DNA of 19,572 nucleotides from an uncultured Pseudomonadota bacterium (lineage in GTDB: Bacteria > Pseudomonadota > Gammaproteobacteria > Burkholderiales > Burkholderiaceae). The DNA lies in contig CAMLIZ010000082.1 of NCBI GenBank assembly GCA_946480245.1, positions 1-19,572 on the forward strand. The letters are read 5' to 3'. The notes under the pieces were generated by a model, which made no database searches, was not told where the DNA came from, and saw nothing but the letters and a program-made list of their open reading frames with translations. Every line of letters starts with the position of its first letter. Positions within the stretch are counted from its first letter, which is position 1. Shown here piece after piece: positions 8,996 through 16,108 of this stretch. A program made the position numbers and the translations under genes.

Positions 8996-9825
8996 AGCGA
9001 CAACATCCCCTCGATGAGCGGAACCACCTGTCCGCCGACCCATAGGCTGCGGCCGTCGTCGTGCAGGTGCACACGGCCGGTGCGGCCCATGCGCGTGCCC
9101 TGGCTCGCGACGTAGCGCGCCGGCAACCGGCCGTCAGCAATCATCCAGCGCGCCAGGTTGGCGTTGAAGCTGCCGGTCACCGGGTCCTCGGGCACGCCAT
9201 GCCCGGGCACGAAGAAGCGCACCTCCACATCGGCCGGGCCGCGGGCCGGGTAGCGCCCGACCACGCCGACGTCGCATTGGCCCAGCGCCTGCATGTCGGG
9301 CTCGAGCGCCAGCACCGACTCGGCACTGTCGAGCTCGAGCGCGAGCTGGCGCGGGCCGTTGGTGAGCCAGGCGGCGGCCTTCAGTTGCCGCGGCTGCACG
9401 CCGAGCGCGCCTTGCACGCGCTCCAGCAGCGCTGCATCCACCGGCTCGACCTGCGTGGGCGGCGCGGCAAACGCCAGCCGCTCGCCGTCGCGCCGGATGC
9501 GCACCAGCCCGACGCCGCATTGCTGCACCACCTCCTCACCATTGCGCGGCACGCCGCCGGCGGCCAGCCATGCGAAGCAGCTGCCCAGCGTCGGGTGGCC
9601 GGCGAACGGCATCTCGCCACCGGGCGTGAGGATGCGTACGCGATAGTCGGCCCCCGGGTCGGTCGGCGGCAGCAGGAACGTGGTCTCGGACAGGTTGGTC
9701 CAGCGCGCGAACGCACTCATCTGCGCGTCGCTCAGGCCCTGCGCGGCGTGCACCACCGCGAGCGGATTGCCACGCAGCGGCTGCTCGGTGAACACGTCCA
9801 CCTGGTGGAAGCGGTAGGTCGTCAT
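8992..9825 (-). CDS. PhzF family phenazine biosynthesis-like isomerase
   Basis: PhzF proteins have the diaminopimelate-epimerase fold and catalyse isomerisation by proton shuttling through a glutamate. The 277-residue protein has the family N-terminus (YRFHQVDVFTEQPLRGNPLAVV), the catalytic-type E47 in NLSETTFL, the motif GGEMPFAGHPTLGS and the C-terminal DPVTGSFNANLARW, so it appears active. No other phenazine genes are present, so a phenazine role is unlikely; most PhzF relatives act on unknown small acids or amino acids. GAGGG lies about 6 nt before the ATG. The gap to the upstream aminotransferase is 8 nt, and it overlaps the next gene by 4 nt. Confidence 0.92.
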   Translation of the reverse strand: MTTYRFHQVDVFTEQPLRGNPLAVVHAAQGLSDAQMSAFARWTNLSETTFLLPPTDPGADYRVRILTPGGEMPFAGHPTLGSCFAWLAAGGVPRNGEEVVQQCGVGLVRIRRDGERLAFAAPPTQVEPVDAALLERVQGALGVQPRQLKAAAWLTNGPRQLALELDSAESVLALEPDMQALGQCDVGVVGRYPARGPADVEVRFFVPGHGVPEDPVTGSFNANLARWMIADGRLPARYVASQGTRMGRTGRVHLHDDGRSLWVGGQVVPLIEGMLSL

Positions 9826-9833
9826 CGGGGCCC

Positions 9834-11021
9834 TCACTTCGCCGGCGCCGGCTGCAGCGCACCGGCCAGCACGCCGGCGAGCTTCTCGATGCCCTCGGCG
9901 ATGCGCTCGGCCGACACCGTGACGAAGCTCAGGCGCAAGGTGTTGGCTTGTGCGTCGGCGCAGAAGAACGCCGCGCCCGGCACGTACGCCACGCCGGCCG
10001 CCACCGCCTGCGGCAGCAGCGCCATGGCGTCCAGGCCAGTCGGCAGCTGCAGCCAGAAGAACATGCCGCCGGCCGGCATCTGCCAGTGACAGCCGAGCGG
10101 CGCCAGGTGGCGCTGCAGGGCTGCCTGCATGGCGTCGCGCTGCGCCTTGTAGCGCGCACGGATGCCTGGTAGGTGCTGCTGCAGGAAGCCGGTGCGCACC
10201 ACCTCGTGCACGATGCGCTGGTTGAAGCCGGGGGTGTGCAGGTCGGCAGCTTGCTTGGCCTGCAGCAGCTTGGGGCACAGCGCCGGCGGCGCGATCACGT
10301 AGCCCAGCCGCAGCCCGGGCACCAGCACCTTGGAGAAGGAGCCAAGGTAGACCACGTTGTCCGGATCGCGTGCAGCCAGCGGCGCCGGCGGCGGCGCGTC
10401 GTACCAGAGGTCACCGTAGGGGTTGTCTTCCAGCAGGGGCACGCCGGCCTCGGCGGCCGCCCGCAGCAGCGCGTCGCGGCGCGCCTCGGGCATGCTGCGA
10501 CCGCTCGGGTTCTGGAAGTTCGGCAGCACGTACAGGAAGCGCGCGCCGCGCACCGCGCCCAGACCTTGCGGCAGGGGGCCGTGCTCGTCGCAGGCCACCG
10601 GCACGAAGCGCGGCTCATAGGGCGCGAAGGCCTGCAGCGCGCCGAGGTAGGTGGGCAACTCCACCGCCACCGTGGCGTCGGCATCGATCAGCACCTTGCC
10701 GCACAGATCCAGGCCCTGTTGCGAGCCGGCGGTGATCAGCACCTGGCTGGCGTCGACCTTCAGGCCCTGCTGCGCCATCTCGGCCGCCACCCATTCGCGC
10801 AGCGGGCCGAAGCCTTCGCTGGCGGCGTACTGCATCGCCTCGCGCGGTGCGTCGGTGAGCACGCGCTCGGTGGCTTCGCGCAAGGCCTGCACCGGGAAGC
10901 CTTCGGCGGCAGGCAGGCCGCCGGCCAGCGAGATCACGCCGGGCTTCTCGGTGACCTTGAGGATCTCGCGAATGATCGACGGGTTCAGCCGCTCGGCGCG
11001 GCGGGCCAGGGTCCAGCTCAT
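9834..11021 (-). CDS. PLP-dependent class I/II aminotransferase (2-aminoadipate/LysN-like)
   Basis: The enzyme is a fold-type I aminotransferase of 395 residues. The N-terminus carries the signature ISLAGGLPAAEGFP (30-43) typical of the LysN/2-aminoadipate/MocR-catalytic-domain group. N171 lies in the NFQNPSG loop, D199 and Y202 in LLEDNPYGDLWYD position the pyridine ring, and K231 in GSFSKVLVPGLRLGY forms the Schiff base. A substrate carboxylate arginine is likely in LRLSFV near the end. It lacks a GntR domain, so it is a real enzyme rather than a regulator. Related enzymes accept 2-aminoadipate, branched-chain or aromatic amino acids; the substrate here is open. The ATG overlaps the racemase stop as ATGA, and a GAGG lies about 10 nt upstream. 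Confidence 0.92.
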   Translation of the reverse strand: MSWTLARRAERLNPSIIREILKVTEKPGVISLAGGLPAAEGFPVQALREATERVLTDAPREAMQYAASEGFGPLREWVAAEMAQQGLKVDASQVLITAGSQQGLDLCGKVLIDADATVAVELPTYLGALQAFAPYEPRFVPVACDEHGPLPQGLGAVRGARFLYVLPNFQNPSGRSMPEARRDALLRAAAEAGVPLLEDNPYGDLWYDAPPPAPLAARDPDNVVYLGSFSKVLVPGLRLGYVIAPPALCPKLLQAKQAADLHTPGFNQRIVHEVVRTGFLQQHLPGIRARYKAQRDAMQAALQRHLAPLGCHWQMPAGGMFFWLQLPTGLDAMALLPQAVAAGVAYVPGAAFFCADAQANTLRLSFVTVSAERIAEGIEKLAGVLAGALQPAPAK

Positions 11022-11728
11022 CGGGCAGTTTCCTCTCCACAGATCCAGTTCACCGCGGCGTCGGCATGCAGCACGGTGGTGTCCAACAGCGGCACGGCGG
11101 CTTGCGTGCCCGGCGGCAGCAGCAGGCCGATCTCGGTGCAGGCCAGCGCCACCGCGCTGCAGCCGCGCGCCGCCAGCCGCTCGATCACCTGCAGGTAGGC
11201 TGCGCGCGATGCCTCCTGCAGCTGGCCGCGGCACAGCTCCTCGAAGATCACGCGATGCACCAGCTCGCGGTCATCGGCCGGCGGCACCATCGTGTCCACG
11301 CCGTGGCGCTGGCGCAGATGGTCGCGCAAAAAGGCCTGCTCCATGGTGAAGCGGGTTCCGAGCAGGCCCACGCGCTCGTGGCCCGCGGCACGCAGCGCAG
11401 CGCCGGTGGCGTCGGCGATGTGCAGCAGCGGCAGGCCCGCCGCCTCGGCCACCGGCTCGGCCACGAGGTGCATCGTGTTGGTGGCGATCAGCAGCGCCTG
11501 TGCGCCTGCCAGGCGCAACCCTCGCCCGGCGTCGCCGAGCACGCGTGCGGCTTCGCCCCAGGCGTCGGCCCGCTGCAGCGCCGCGATGGCGGCGAAGTCC
11601 ACGCTGTGCAGCAACAGCGGCGCGCTGTGCAGGCCGCCGAAGCACCGCCCCACGCCCTGGTTGATCAGGCGGTAGTAGACGAGGGTCGATTCCCAGCTCA
11701 TGCCGCCGAGCAGGCCCAGGGTTCTCAT
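11018..11728 (-). CDS. Aspartate/glutamate racemase family protein, YgeA type
   Basis: The 236-residue protein closely resembles E. coli YgeA in its motifs: LGLLGGMSWEST at the N-terminus, HSVDF (41-45), TNTMH (83-87), LLHIADATG, LLGTRFTMEQ and ALACTEIGLLLP. The family normally uses two cysteines. Here the first position is T83 and the second is C197, which is the Thr/Cys pair reported for E. coli YgeA at the same numbers, so this is a family trait and not a defect. YgeA is known as a broad racemase with good activity on homoserine. The ATG overlaps the transporter stop by 4 nt and has GGAG about 10 nt upstream. The substrate in this organism is unknown. Confidence 0.92.
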   Translation of the reverse strand: MRTLGLLGGMSWESTLVYYRLINQGVGRCFGGLHSAPLLLHSVDFAAIAALQRADAWGEAARVLGDAGRGLRLAGAQALLIATNTMHLVAEPVAEAAGLPLLHIADATGAALRAAGHERVGLLGTRFTMEQAFLRDHLRQRHGVDTMVPPADDRELVHRVIFEELCRGQLQEASRAAYLQVIERLAARGCSAVALACTEIGLLLPPGTQAAVPLLDTTVLHADAAVNWICGEETAR

Positions 11729-12645
11729 GATCGCGAAGCTCCAACCGGCATGCGTTTGCCGAAGCCGACGGTGAACACCACCGCCAACGTGAACAACACC
11801 GTGGCCGCGTCCAGCGGCTCGCCGAGCACCGGCACCGCCATCAGCAGCGATAGGAACGGCTGCAGCAGCTGCACCTGGCTCACGCGGACGGCGCCGCCGA
11901 GCGCCAGGCCGCGGTACCAGGCGAAGAAGCCGAGCCACATCGACACCACGGTGACGTAGGCGAAGCCGCCCCAGGCCGCCGGCGCCACCGCTTGCGCCGG
12001 CCAGCTGAGCCAGGCCGCGGGCAGCGTGAACGGCAGGCTGAGCACCAGCGTCCAGCAGATCACATGCTCGGCCGGCATCTGGCGCGACAGCTGCGCGCCG
12101 CACACATACCCACCGGCGGCGCTGAGCACCGCCCCCAGCAGCAGCAGGTCGGCCGATTGCAGCTGGCCCGCGCCCTTCCAAGCCGCAAAGCCGAGCACCA
12201 GCAGGGTGCCGGCCACGGCACACAGCCAGAAGCCGCGCGACGGCCTTTGGCGCAGCACGAGCGCCGCCACCACCGCGGTGGCCAGCGGCAGCAGGCCCGT
12301 GATGACGGCTGCATGGCCGGACGGCACCCGCCGCAGCGCAAGCGCGAGGAACAGCGGAAAGCCGAGCACCACGCCCAGTGCACCGAGCGCCAGCACGGCC
12401 CACTGGCGCCCCTGTGGCCGGGCAGCGCGCACCAGCACCAGGTACAGCACCGACAAGGCGCCGGCGCCCGCTGCGCGACCGAAGGTGACGAACGTGGGCG
12501 CAAGTTGCGGGGCCGCCGCGGGGCCGGTGGCCAGGCGCGTCATCGGCAGCGTCATGGCAAACAGAGCCACGCCGAGCACGCCCAGCCAGAGGCCGCGAAT
12601 CTCGTCGCGTCGCGTCTGCAGCGACAAGGTCAGGACGCTGTTCAT
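11725..12645 (-). CDS. DMT superfamily (EamA) transporter
   Basis: The 306-residue inner-membrane protein has about ten hydrophobic segments in two EamA repeats, roughly 17-155 and 165-297. The second repeat has the usual LLQPFLSLLMAVPVLGEPLD ending. Other family elements are the first-helix region LGVLGVALFAMTLPMTR and the motif RRVPSGHAAVITGLLPLATA. EamA transporters mostly export amino acids or related metabolites; RhtA (homoserine/threonine) and YdcZ-like proteins belong to the same superfamily. It overlaps both neighbours by 4 nt (ATGA at 12642-12645 and 11725-11728). Export is the likely direction, because a LysE-type exporter lies just upstream, but the substrate is not visible. Confidence 0.9.
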   Translation of the reverse strand: MNSVLTLSLQTRRDEIRGLWLGVLGVALFAMTLPMTRLATGPAAAPQLAPTFVTFGRAAGAGALSVLYLVLVRAARPQGRQWAVLALGALGVVLGFPLFLALALRRVPSGHAAVITGLLPLATAVVAALVLRQRPSRGFWLCAVAGTLLVLGFAAWKGAGQLQSADLLLLGAVLSAAGGYVCGAQLSRQMPAEHVICWTLVLSLPFTLPAAWLSWPAQAVAPAAWGGFAYVTVVSMWLGFFAWYRGLALGGAVRVSQVQLLQPFLSLLMAVPVLGEPLDAATVLFTLAVVFTVGFGKRMPVGASRS

Positions 12646-13250
12646 GCCTTCGCCATCCAGGCGGCGGTGAGCACCAGCAGGGCGGCCAGCGCGCGGTTGA
12701 ACCACAGCAATCGTGCGCCCTGCGCCAACCAGTGCCGCAGGAGCGAGCCGACCAGCGCGTAGGTGAAGTTGCTGGCAAACGCATACGCCGCCATCACCGC
12801 CAGCACCACGCCCAGGCGCTGCGCGGTGTGCGCCGCGTCGGCGCCCCGCACGACCACCCAGCCGGCGCTGGCAGTGAGCGCCAGCATCCAGGCCTTGATG
12901 TTGAGGAACTGCAGCAGCACGCCCTGGCCGAAGCCCACGTGGAGCGGCGGCTCGGCGGCCGCCAGCGCTCGCGTGCCGGCCAGCCGCCACGCCAGCCACA
13001 GCAGGTAGCCGACGCCGACGGCCTTGACGCCCACGCGCATCGCCGGCGCGGCCAGGATCAGCGCGCCCGCACCGGCGCCGCACAGCAGCAGCAACAGCGA
13101 CCAGCCGGCGGGCACCGCCACGCAGAACGGCAGCGTGCGCCTCAGGCCGAAGTTGGCGGCCAGCGCCGTCGACAAGGTGGTGTTGGGCCCGGGCGTGAAG
13201 GACATGGCCGTGGCCAGTACCAGCAGCGCGGTGAACTCCTGCGCAGACAT
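12642..13250 (-). CDS. LysE/RhtB family amino-acid exporter
   Basis: The 202-residue membrane protein has about six hydrophobic segments and the family hallmark SFTPGPNTTLST, with TPGPN at 19-23 near the end of the first helix. The GVGYLLWLAWR element and LLQFLNIKAWMLALTA follow, in the usual order for LysE/RhtB proteins. This family exports lysine, arginine, homoserine, threonine or leucine by proton-coupled efflux. It is the first gene of the seven-gene unit and diverges from a MocR-type regulator across 96 bp. The ATG at 13250 has no strong Shine-Dalgarno sequence. The stop overlaps the EamA start as ATGA. Confidence 0.92.
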   Translation of the reverse strand: MSAQEFTALLVLATAMSFTPGPNTTLSTALAANFGLRRTLPFCVAVPAGWSLLLLLCGAGAGALILAAPAMRVGVKAVGVGYLLWLAWRLAGTRALAAAEPPLHVGFGQGVLLQFLNIKAWMLALTASAGWVVVRGADAAHTAQRLGVVLAVMAAYAFASNFTYALVGSLLRHWLAQGARLLWFNRALAALLVLTAAWMAKA

Positions 13251-13270
13251 CGGGCCAGTCTACTCACGGC

Positions 13271-13339
13271 CACCAGCACAGCACCAGTACACTCCAGCAC
13301 ACGTCGGCGCCTTCTGTATTGGCGACCGCACCAGCACAC
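13271..13339. promoter_or_regulatory. Direct repeats of CCAGYACA in the divergent promoter region
   Basis: Four copies of CCAGYACA lie between the LysE-type and MocR-type genes: 13273-13280 (CCAGCACA), 13284-13291 (CCAGTACA), 13294-13301 (CCAGCACA) and 13331-13338 (CCAGCACA). The first three are spaced 11 and 10 bp apart, one helical turn, on the same DNA face and in the same orientation. The fourth is 37 bp further on, just before the regulator ATG. MocR/GabR-type regulators are known to bind direct repeats in such divergent regions, so this is a good operator candidate. No clear -10/-35 pair was found for either gene. Confidence 0.55.
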
Positions 13340-13346
13340 GCCACCG

Positions 13347-14777
13347 ATGAACGCCCCCCACGATCTGCCCGCCATGGCGCTGTCACGCGCCGCCGGCGCC
13401 ACGCTGACCGAGCAGCTGGCCGCCCGCTATGCGGAGCGCATCCGCCAGCGCCTGCTGATGCCGGGCGCCCGCCTGCCCTCGGTGCGCGAATGCGCGCGCC
13501 GCCACGAGGTGAGCGCGGCCACCGTGGTGGCGGCCTACGACCAGCTGCTGGCGCAAGGATTGGTCGAGGCGCGGCGCCAGCGCGGCTTCTTCGTGCGCGA
13601 GCCGCGCCCTGCACTGGCGCAGCGCAGCCCGGCAGTGGCGGGCGGCAGCCGGCCGGCACCGATCGACGCCACCGCACTGATCCGCAGCATGTTCCACCAG
13701 GGCTCGTCGCTGCCCGCACCCGGCATGGGCACCTTGCCCGCGGAATGGCTGGACCTGCCGCTGCTGCACACCGCCCTGCGGCGCGCGATGGGCGCCGAGG
13801 CCGGCAGCGCGCGCGCGGCCAGCCTGCAGTACGGCGATCCGGCGGGCGATCCGTCGCTGCGCACCGTGCTGTGCGAGCGGCTGGCCGACCTGGGCGTGGC
13901 CTGCACGCCGGGGCAGGTGGTCACCACGCTGGGCGCCACACATGCGCTGGACATCGTGTCGCGCACCTTGCTGCAACCGGGCGACGCCGTGCTCGTCGAC
14001 GAGCCGGGCTGGGCGGTGGAGTACGCGCGCCTGACGCGCCTGGGCATCCGCCTGCTGCCGGTGCCGCGCGGCCCGCAAGGCCCCGACCTGGCGGTGCTGC
14101 GGGCGCTGCTAGAGGCGCACAAGCCGCGCCTGTACGCCACCGTGTCCGTGCTGCACAACCCCACCGGCTGCTCGCTGCCGCTGGCCGCTGCGCACCAGGT
14201 GCTCAAGCTGGCCGAGGCGCACGACCTGCTGATCGTGGAGGACGACACCTATGCGCACCTGGCGCCGGCGCACGCGCCGCGGCTGGCCGCGCTGGACGGA
14301 TTGCAGCGCACGATCTATGTCTCCGGCTTCTCGAAGATCCTGGCGCCCAACTGGCGAGTGGGCTTCGTGGCCGCCGCGCCGGCGCTGGCAGAACGCTTCG
14401 TGGACACCAAGCTGCTGTCCGCCCTCACCACCCCGGCGCTGCCGGAGCAGGCCGTGGCCTGGTGCATCACGCAAGGGGCGCTGCGCCGGCACACCGAACG
14501 CGTCACGGCCCAGCTGGACGCCGCGCGGGCGCGCAGCCAGCGCCTGGCGTTGGAAGCGGGATGCCGCTTCGTGACGCCGCCGCAAGGGCTGTTCGGCTGG
14601 GTGGATACGGGCACCGACACCGAGCAACTGGCACAGCGGCTGCTGGACGAGGGCTGGCTGCTCGCGCCCGGCACGCTGTTCCATGCCACGCCGCGGGCCA
14701 GCACGCTGATGCGCATCAACTTCGCCACCTCCCAGGACGCGCGCTTCTGGCAGGCGCTGCAGCGGGCGCGCACGTGA
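13347..14777 (+). CDS. MocR/GabR-type transcriptional regulator (GntR winged helix plus aminotransferase domain)
   Basis: The 476-residue protein has a GntR-type winged helix at about 19-84, with LPSVRECARRHEVSAATVVAAYDQL as the helix-turn-helix. A linker (85-130) leads to a full fold-type I aminotransferase-like domain. PLP-site residues are present: N271 in HNPTG, D299/D300 and Y302 in VEDDTY, K330 in GFSKILAPNWRVGF, and R337. Such proteins bind PLP plus an amino-acid or amine effector and often activate a divergent operon while repressing themselves. Here the divergent operon encodes amino-acid exporters and converting enzymes. The ATG at 13347 is preferred by domain length. There is no Shine-Dalgarno sequence, so the transcript may be leaderless or poorly translated. 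The effector is unknown. Confidence 0.93.
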   Translation: MNAPHDLPAMALSRAAGATLTEQLAARYAERIRQRLLMPGARLPSVRECARRHEVSAATVVAAYDQLLAQGLVEARRQRGFFVREPRPALAQRSPAVAGGSRPAPIDATALIRSMFHQGSSLPAPGMGTLPAEWLDLPLLHTALRRAMGAEAGSARAASLQYGDPAGDPSLRTVLCERLADLGVACTPGQVVTTLGATHALDIVSRTLLQPGDAVLVDEPGWAVEYARLTRLGIRLLPVPRGPQGPDLAVLRALLEAHKPRLYATVSVLHNPTGCSLPLAAAHQVLKLAEAHDLLIVEDDTYAHLAPAHAPRLAALDGLQRTIYVSGFSKILAPNWRVGFVAAAPALAERFVDTKLLSALTTPALPEQAVAWCITQGALRRHTERVTAQLDAARARSQRLALEAGCRFVTPPQGLFGWVDTGTDTEQLAQRLLDEGWLLAPGTLFHATPRASTLMRINFATSQDARFWQALQRART

Positions 14778-14909
14778 CCTGCCGGCCGCCATGCGCAAAC
14801 GGCGTGCCTAGCACGTGCCTGTCATCCTGGAAGGTTTTGCATACGCAACTGTGTGTGAGCGGCGTAACATCCCCGCTCCCGATGCACCCGGGACCCCTGT
14901 CTTCCAGTC
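14778..14909. other. Intergenic region between the MocR gene and the next plus-strand gene
   Basis: These 132 bases contain a small dyad CGTGC-CTA-GCACG (14803-14815), overlapping the palindrome GCACGTGC, and a second dyad TTGC-ATAC-GCAA (14837-14848). The first has no following T-run, so it is not a clear terminator. TAACAT at 14865-14870 could be a -10 box, but no good -35 stands at 16-18 bp. I see no small gene here. Confidence 0.3.
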
Positions 14910-15638
14910 GTGACTTTCGAATCCACCCTGCCCTTCGGAGAGCCTGAGCTGATGCGCGCCAGCGCGTTCCAGCACTATCTCGACGAGCTGGTCAAAGGCA
15001 CCGGCGGCGCCGCGTCGGCCAGCCGGCTGTCGCAGCTGACGCCATCGCTGCTGCAGGATCTGATGCGCTTCGAGCAAGGCGGCAAGCAGACCGAGCTGCT
15101 GGAGGTGGTGGCCGCCTGCCTGCGCCACGCGCGCCCGCTGTGCATCCACCTGCGCTGCGACAGCAAGGTGCTGCCGCTCACGCTGTTCCCGCTGCAGCGC
15201 CTGGCGCACTGCCCGGTGCCAATGCCCGAGTTGCTGGCCTGTGCGCTGAACACGCTGGAGGTGATGCACGTGGAGCCGGCGATGCTGCGCCCGCCCGGCG
15301 ACAGCACCGCCGCGCTGGTCGGCGAGCTGCACCTGTACCACCCGCTGGCGCCGGTGACCTGGGAACTGGCGATGAGCGGCTCGCGCGAGGATCTGCTGCC
15401 CGAGATCGCGGGGCCCGCGGCGTACCGCATTGCGCCCGGACTGGCGCTGCGCGACCTCACGCTGAGCCCGTCGCTGCGCGCGGCCATCAAGCGCCTGCAG
15501 CGCAGCACCTGCGGGCTGCGCGAGATCAGCGAGTGGCCGGGCCTGAGCCGCGCACGTGCCATGCGCCTGCTGAACGCGCTGTACCTGCAGGCCGGGCTGA
15601 TCGTCAGCCGCACCCACCCGGCGGCCACGGCACGCTAG
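14910..15638 (+). CDS. Unrecognised protein with helix-turn-helix-like C-terminus
   Basis: I do not recognise this 242-residue protein. It is soluble, with no signal peptide or membrane segment. An N-terminal helical part (16-110) is rich in Leu and holds five of the six cysteines (C70, C78, C83, C101, C111); the sixth, C201, is in the C-terminal part. A middle region (120-180) is strand-like. The last 60 residues (LSPSLRAAIKRLQ, then LREISEWPGLSRARAMRLLNALYLQAGLIVSR) resemble a winged-helix DNA-binding module. The start is GTG at 14910; the in-frame ATG at 14952 has GGAGAG 9 nt upstream and is an equal alternative, giving 228 residues. It could be a regulator of either neighbour, but nothing proves this. 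Its stop overlaps the stop of the convergent MaoC gene. Confidence 0.7.
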   Translation: MTFESTLPFGEPELMRASAFQHYLDELVKGTGGAASASRLSQLTPSLLQDLMRFEQGGKQTELLEVVAACLRHARPLCIHLRCDSKVLPLTLFPLQRLAHCPVPMPELLACALNTLEVMHVEPAMLRPPGDSTAALVGELHLYHPLAPVTWELAMSGSREDLLPEIAGPAAYRIAPGLALRDLTLSPSLRAAIKRLQRSTCGLREISEWPGLSRARAMRLLNALYLQAGLIVSRTHPAATAR

Positions 15639-16108
15639 CTGTTCGCCTGCGCTGCGGCGCCACGCTTGCGGTACATCCCCCAGGCTTCCATCGACAGCAC
15701 CACCTCACCGTGCTGGTTCAGCGTCTCGGTGCGTGACTTGGCCAGGCCCATGTCGGGCCGGCTGCCCATCGGGCGCGCTTCGAGCACCGTGGTGCGCACC
15801 TGCAGCACGTCGCCCGGGCGCACCGGCTTGAGCCACTGCAGCTTCTCGACGCCGGGCGAGCCCATGCTGGTGCTGGCGAGCAGGTAGGCGTCGCACATCA
15901 GGCGCATCGTGAGCGAGGCCGTCATCCAGCCGCTGGCGATGAGGCCGCCGAACATCGTGTCCTTCGCGGCTGCTTCATCCACATGGAAGCGCTGCGGGTC
16001 GTAGCGGGTGGCGAACGCGATGACTTCTTCGCGCGTCACTTCCACGGTGCCGGACAGCAACTGCGCGCCGGGCTGGAAATCCTCCCAGGCATAGGTAGGT
16101 GTGCTCAT
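15635..16108 (-). CDS. MaoC-type hot-dog (R)-hydratase/dehydratase-like protein
   Basis: The 157-residue protein has the single hot-dog domain of MaoC-like dehydratases, which hydrate enoyl-CoA or act on related thioesters. The hydratase motif is intact: D37 and H42 in RYDPQRFHVDE, followed by FGGLIASGWMTASLTMRL. The segment LKPVRPGDVLQVRTTVLE is also typical. The ATG at 16108 shares one base with the GST stop (TGATG), so translation is coupled. It is the third gene of the XdhC-GST-MaoC unit. Similar MaoC proteins occur near acyl-CoA and aromatic degradation genes, but no CoA ligase or dehydrogenase is visible here, so the substrate is unknown. Confidence 0.9.
   Translation of the reverse strand: MSTPTYAWEDFQPGAQLLSGTVEVTREEVIAFATRYDPQRFHVDEAAAKDTMFGGLIASGWMTASLTMRLMCDAYLLASTSMGSPGVEKLQWLKPVRPGDVLQVRTTVLEARPMGSRPDMGLAKSRTETLNQHGEVVLSMEAWGMYRKRGAAAQANS

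Noticed and set aside
7605..9140. A 511-residue AlaX with an N-terminal extension (AlaX-L or AlaRS-like)
   Set aside because: The extension is the shadow of the VOC gene in another frame and has no AlaRS or C-Ala features.
8992..10278. PhzF protein with a 150-residue N-terminal extension
   Set aside because: The extra residues are an out-of-frame reading of the aminotransferase gene. The ATG at 9825 gives the exact family start with a good ribosome site.
11018..12784. Fusion of the racemase with upstream sequence into a 588-residue protein
   Set aside because: The extra N-terminal part is a shifted-frame reading of the EamA transporter gene. The ATGA overlap at 11725-11728 supports an independent start.
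13251..13346. A CRISPR-like or tandem repeat array in the divergent region
   Set aside because: The repeated unit is only 8-11 bp with no uniform spacers; an operator is a better explanation.
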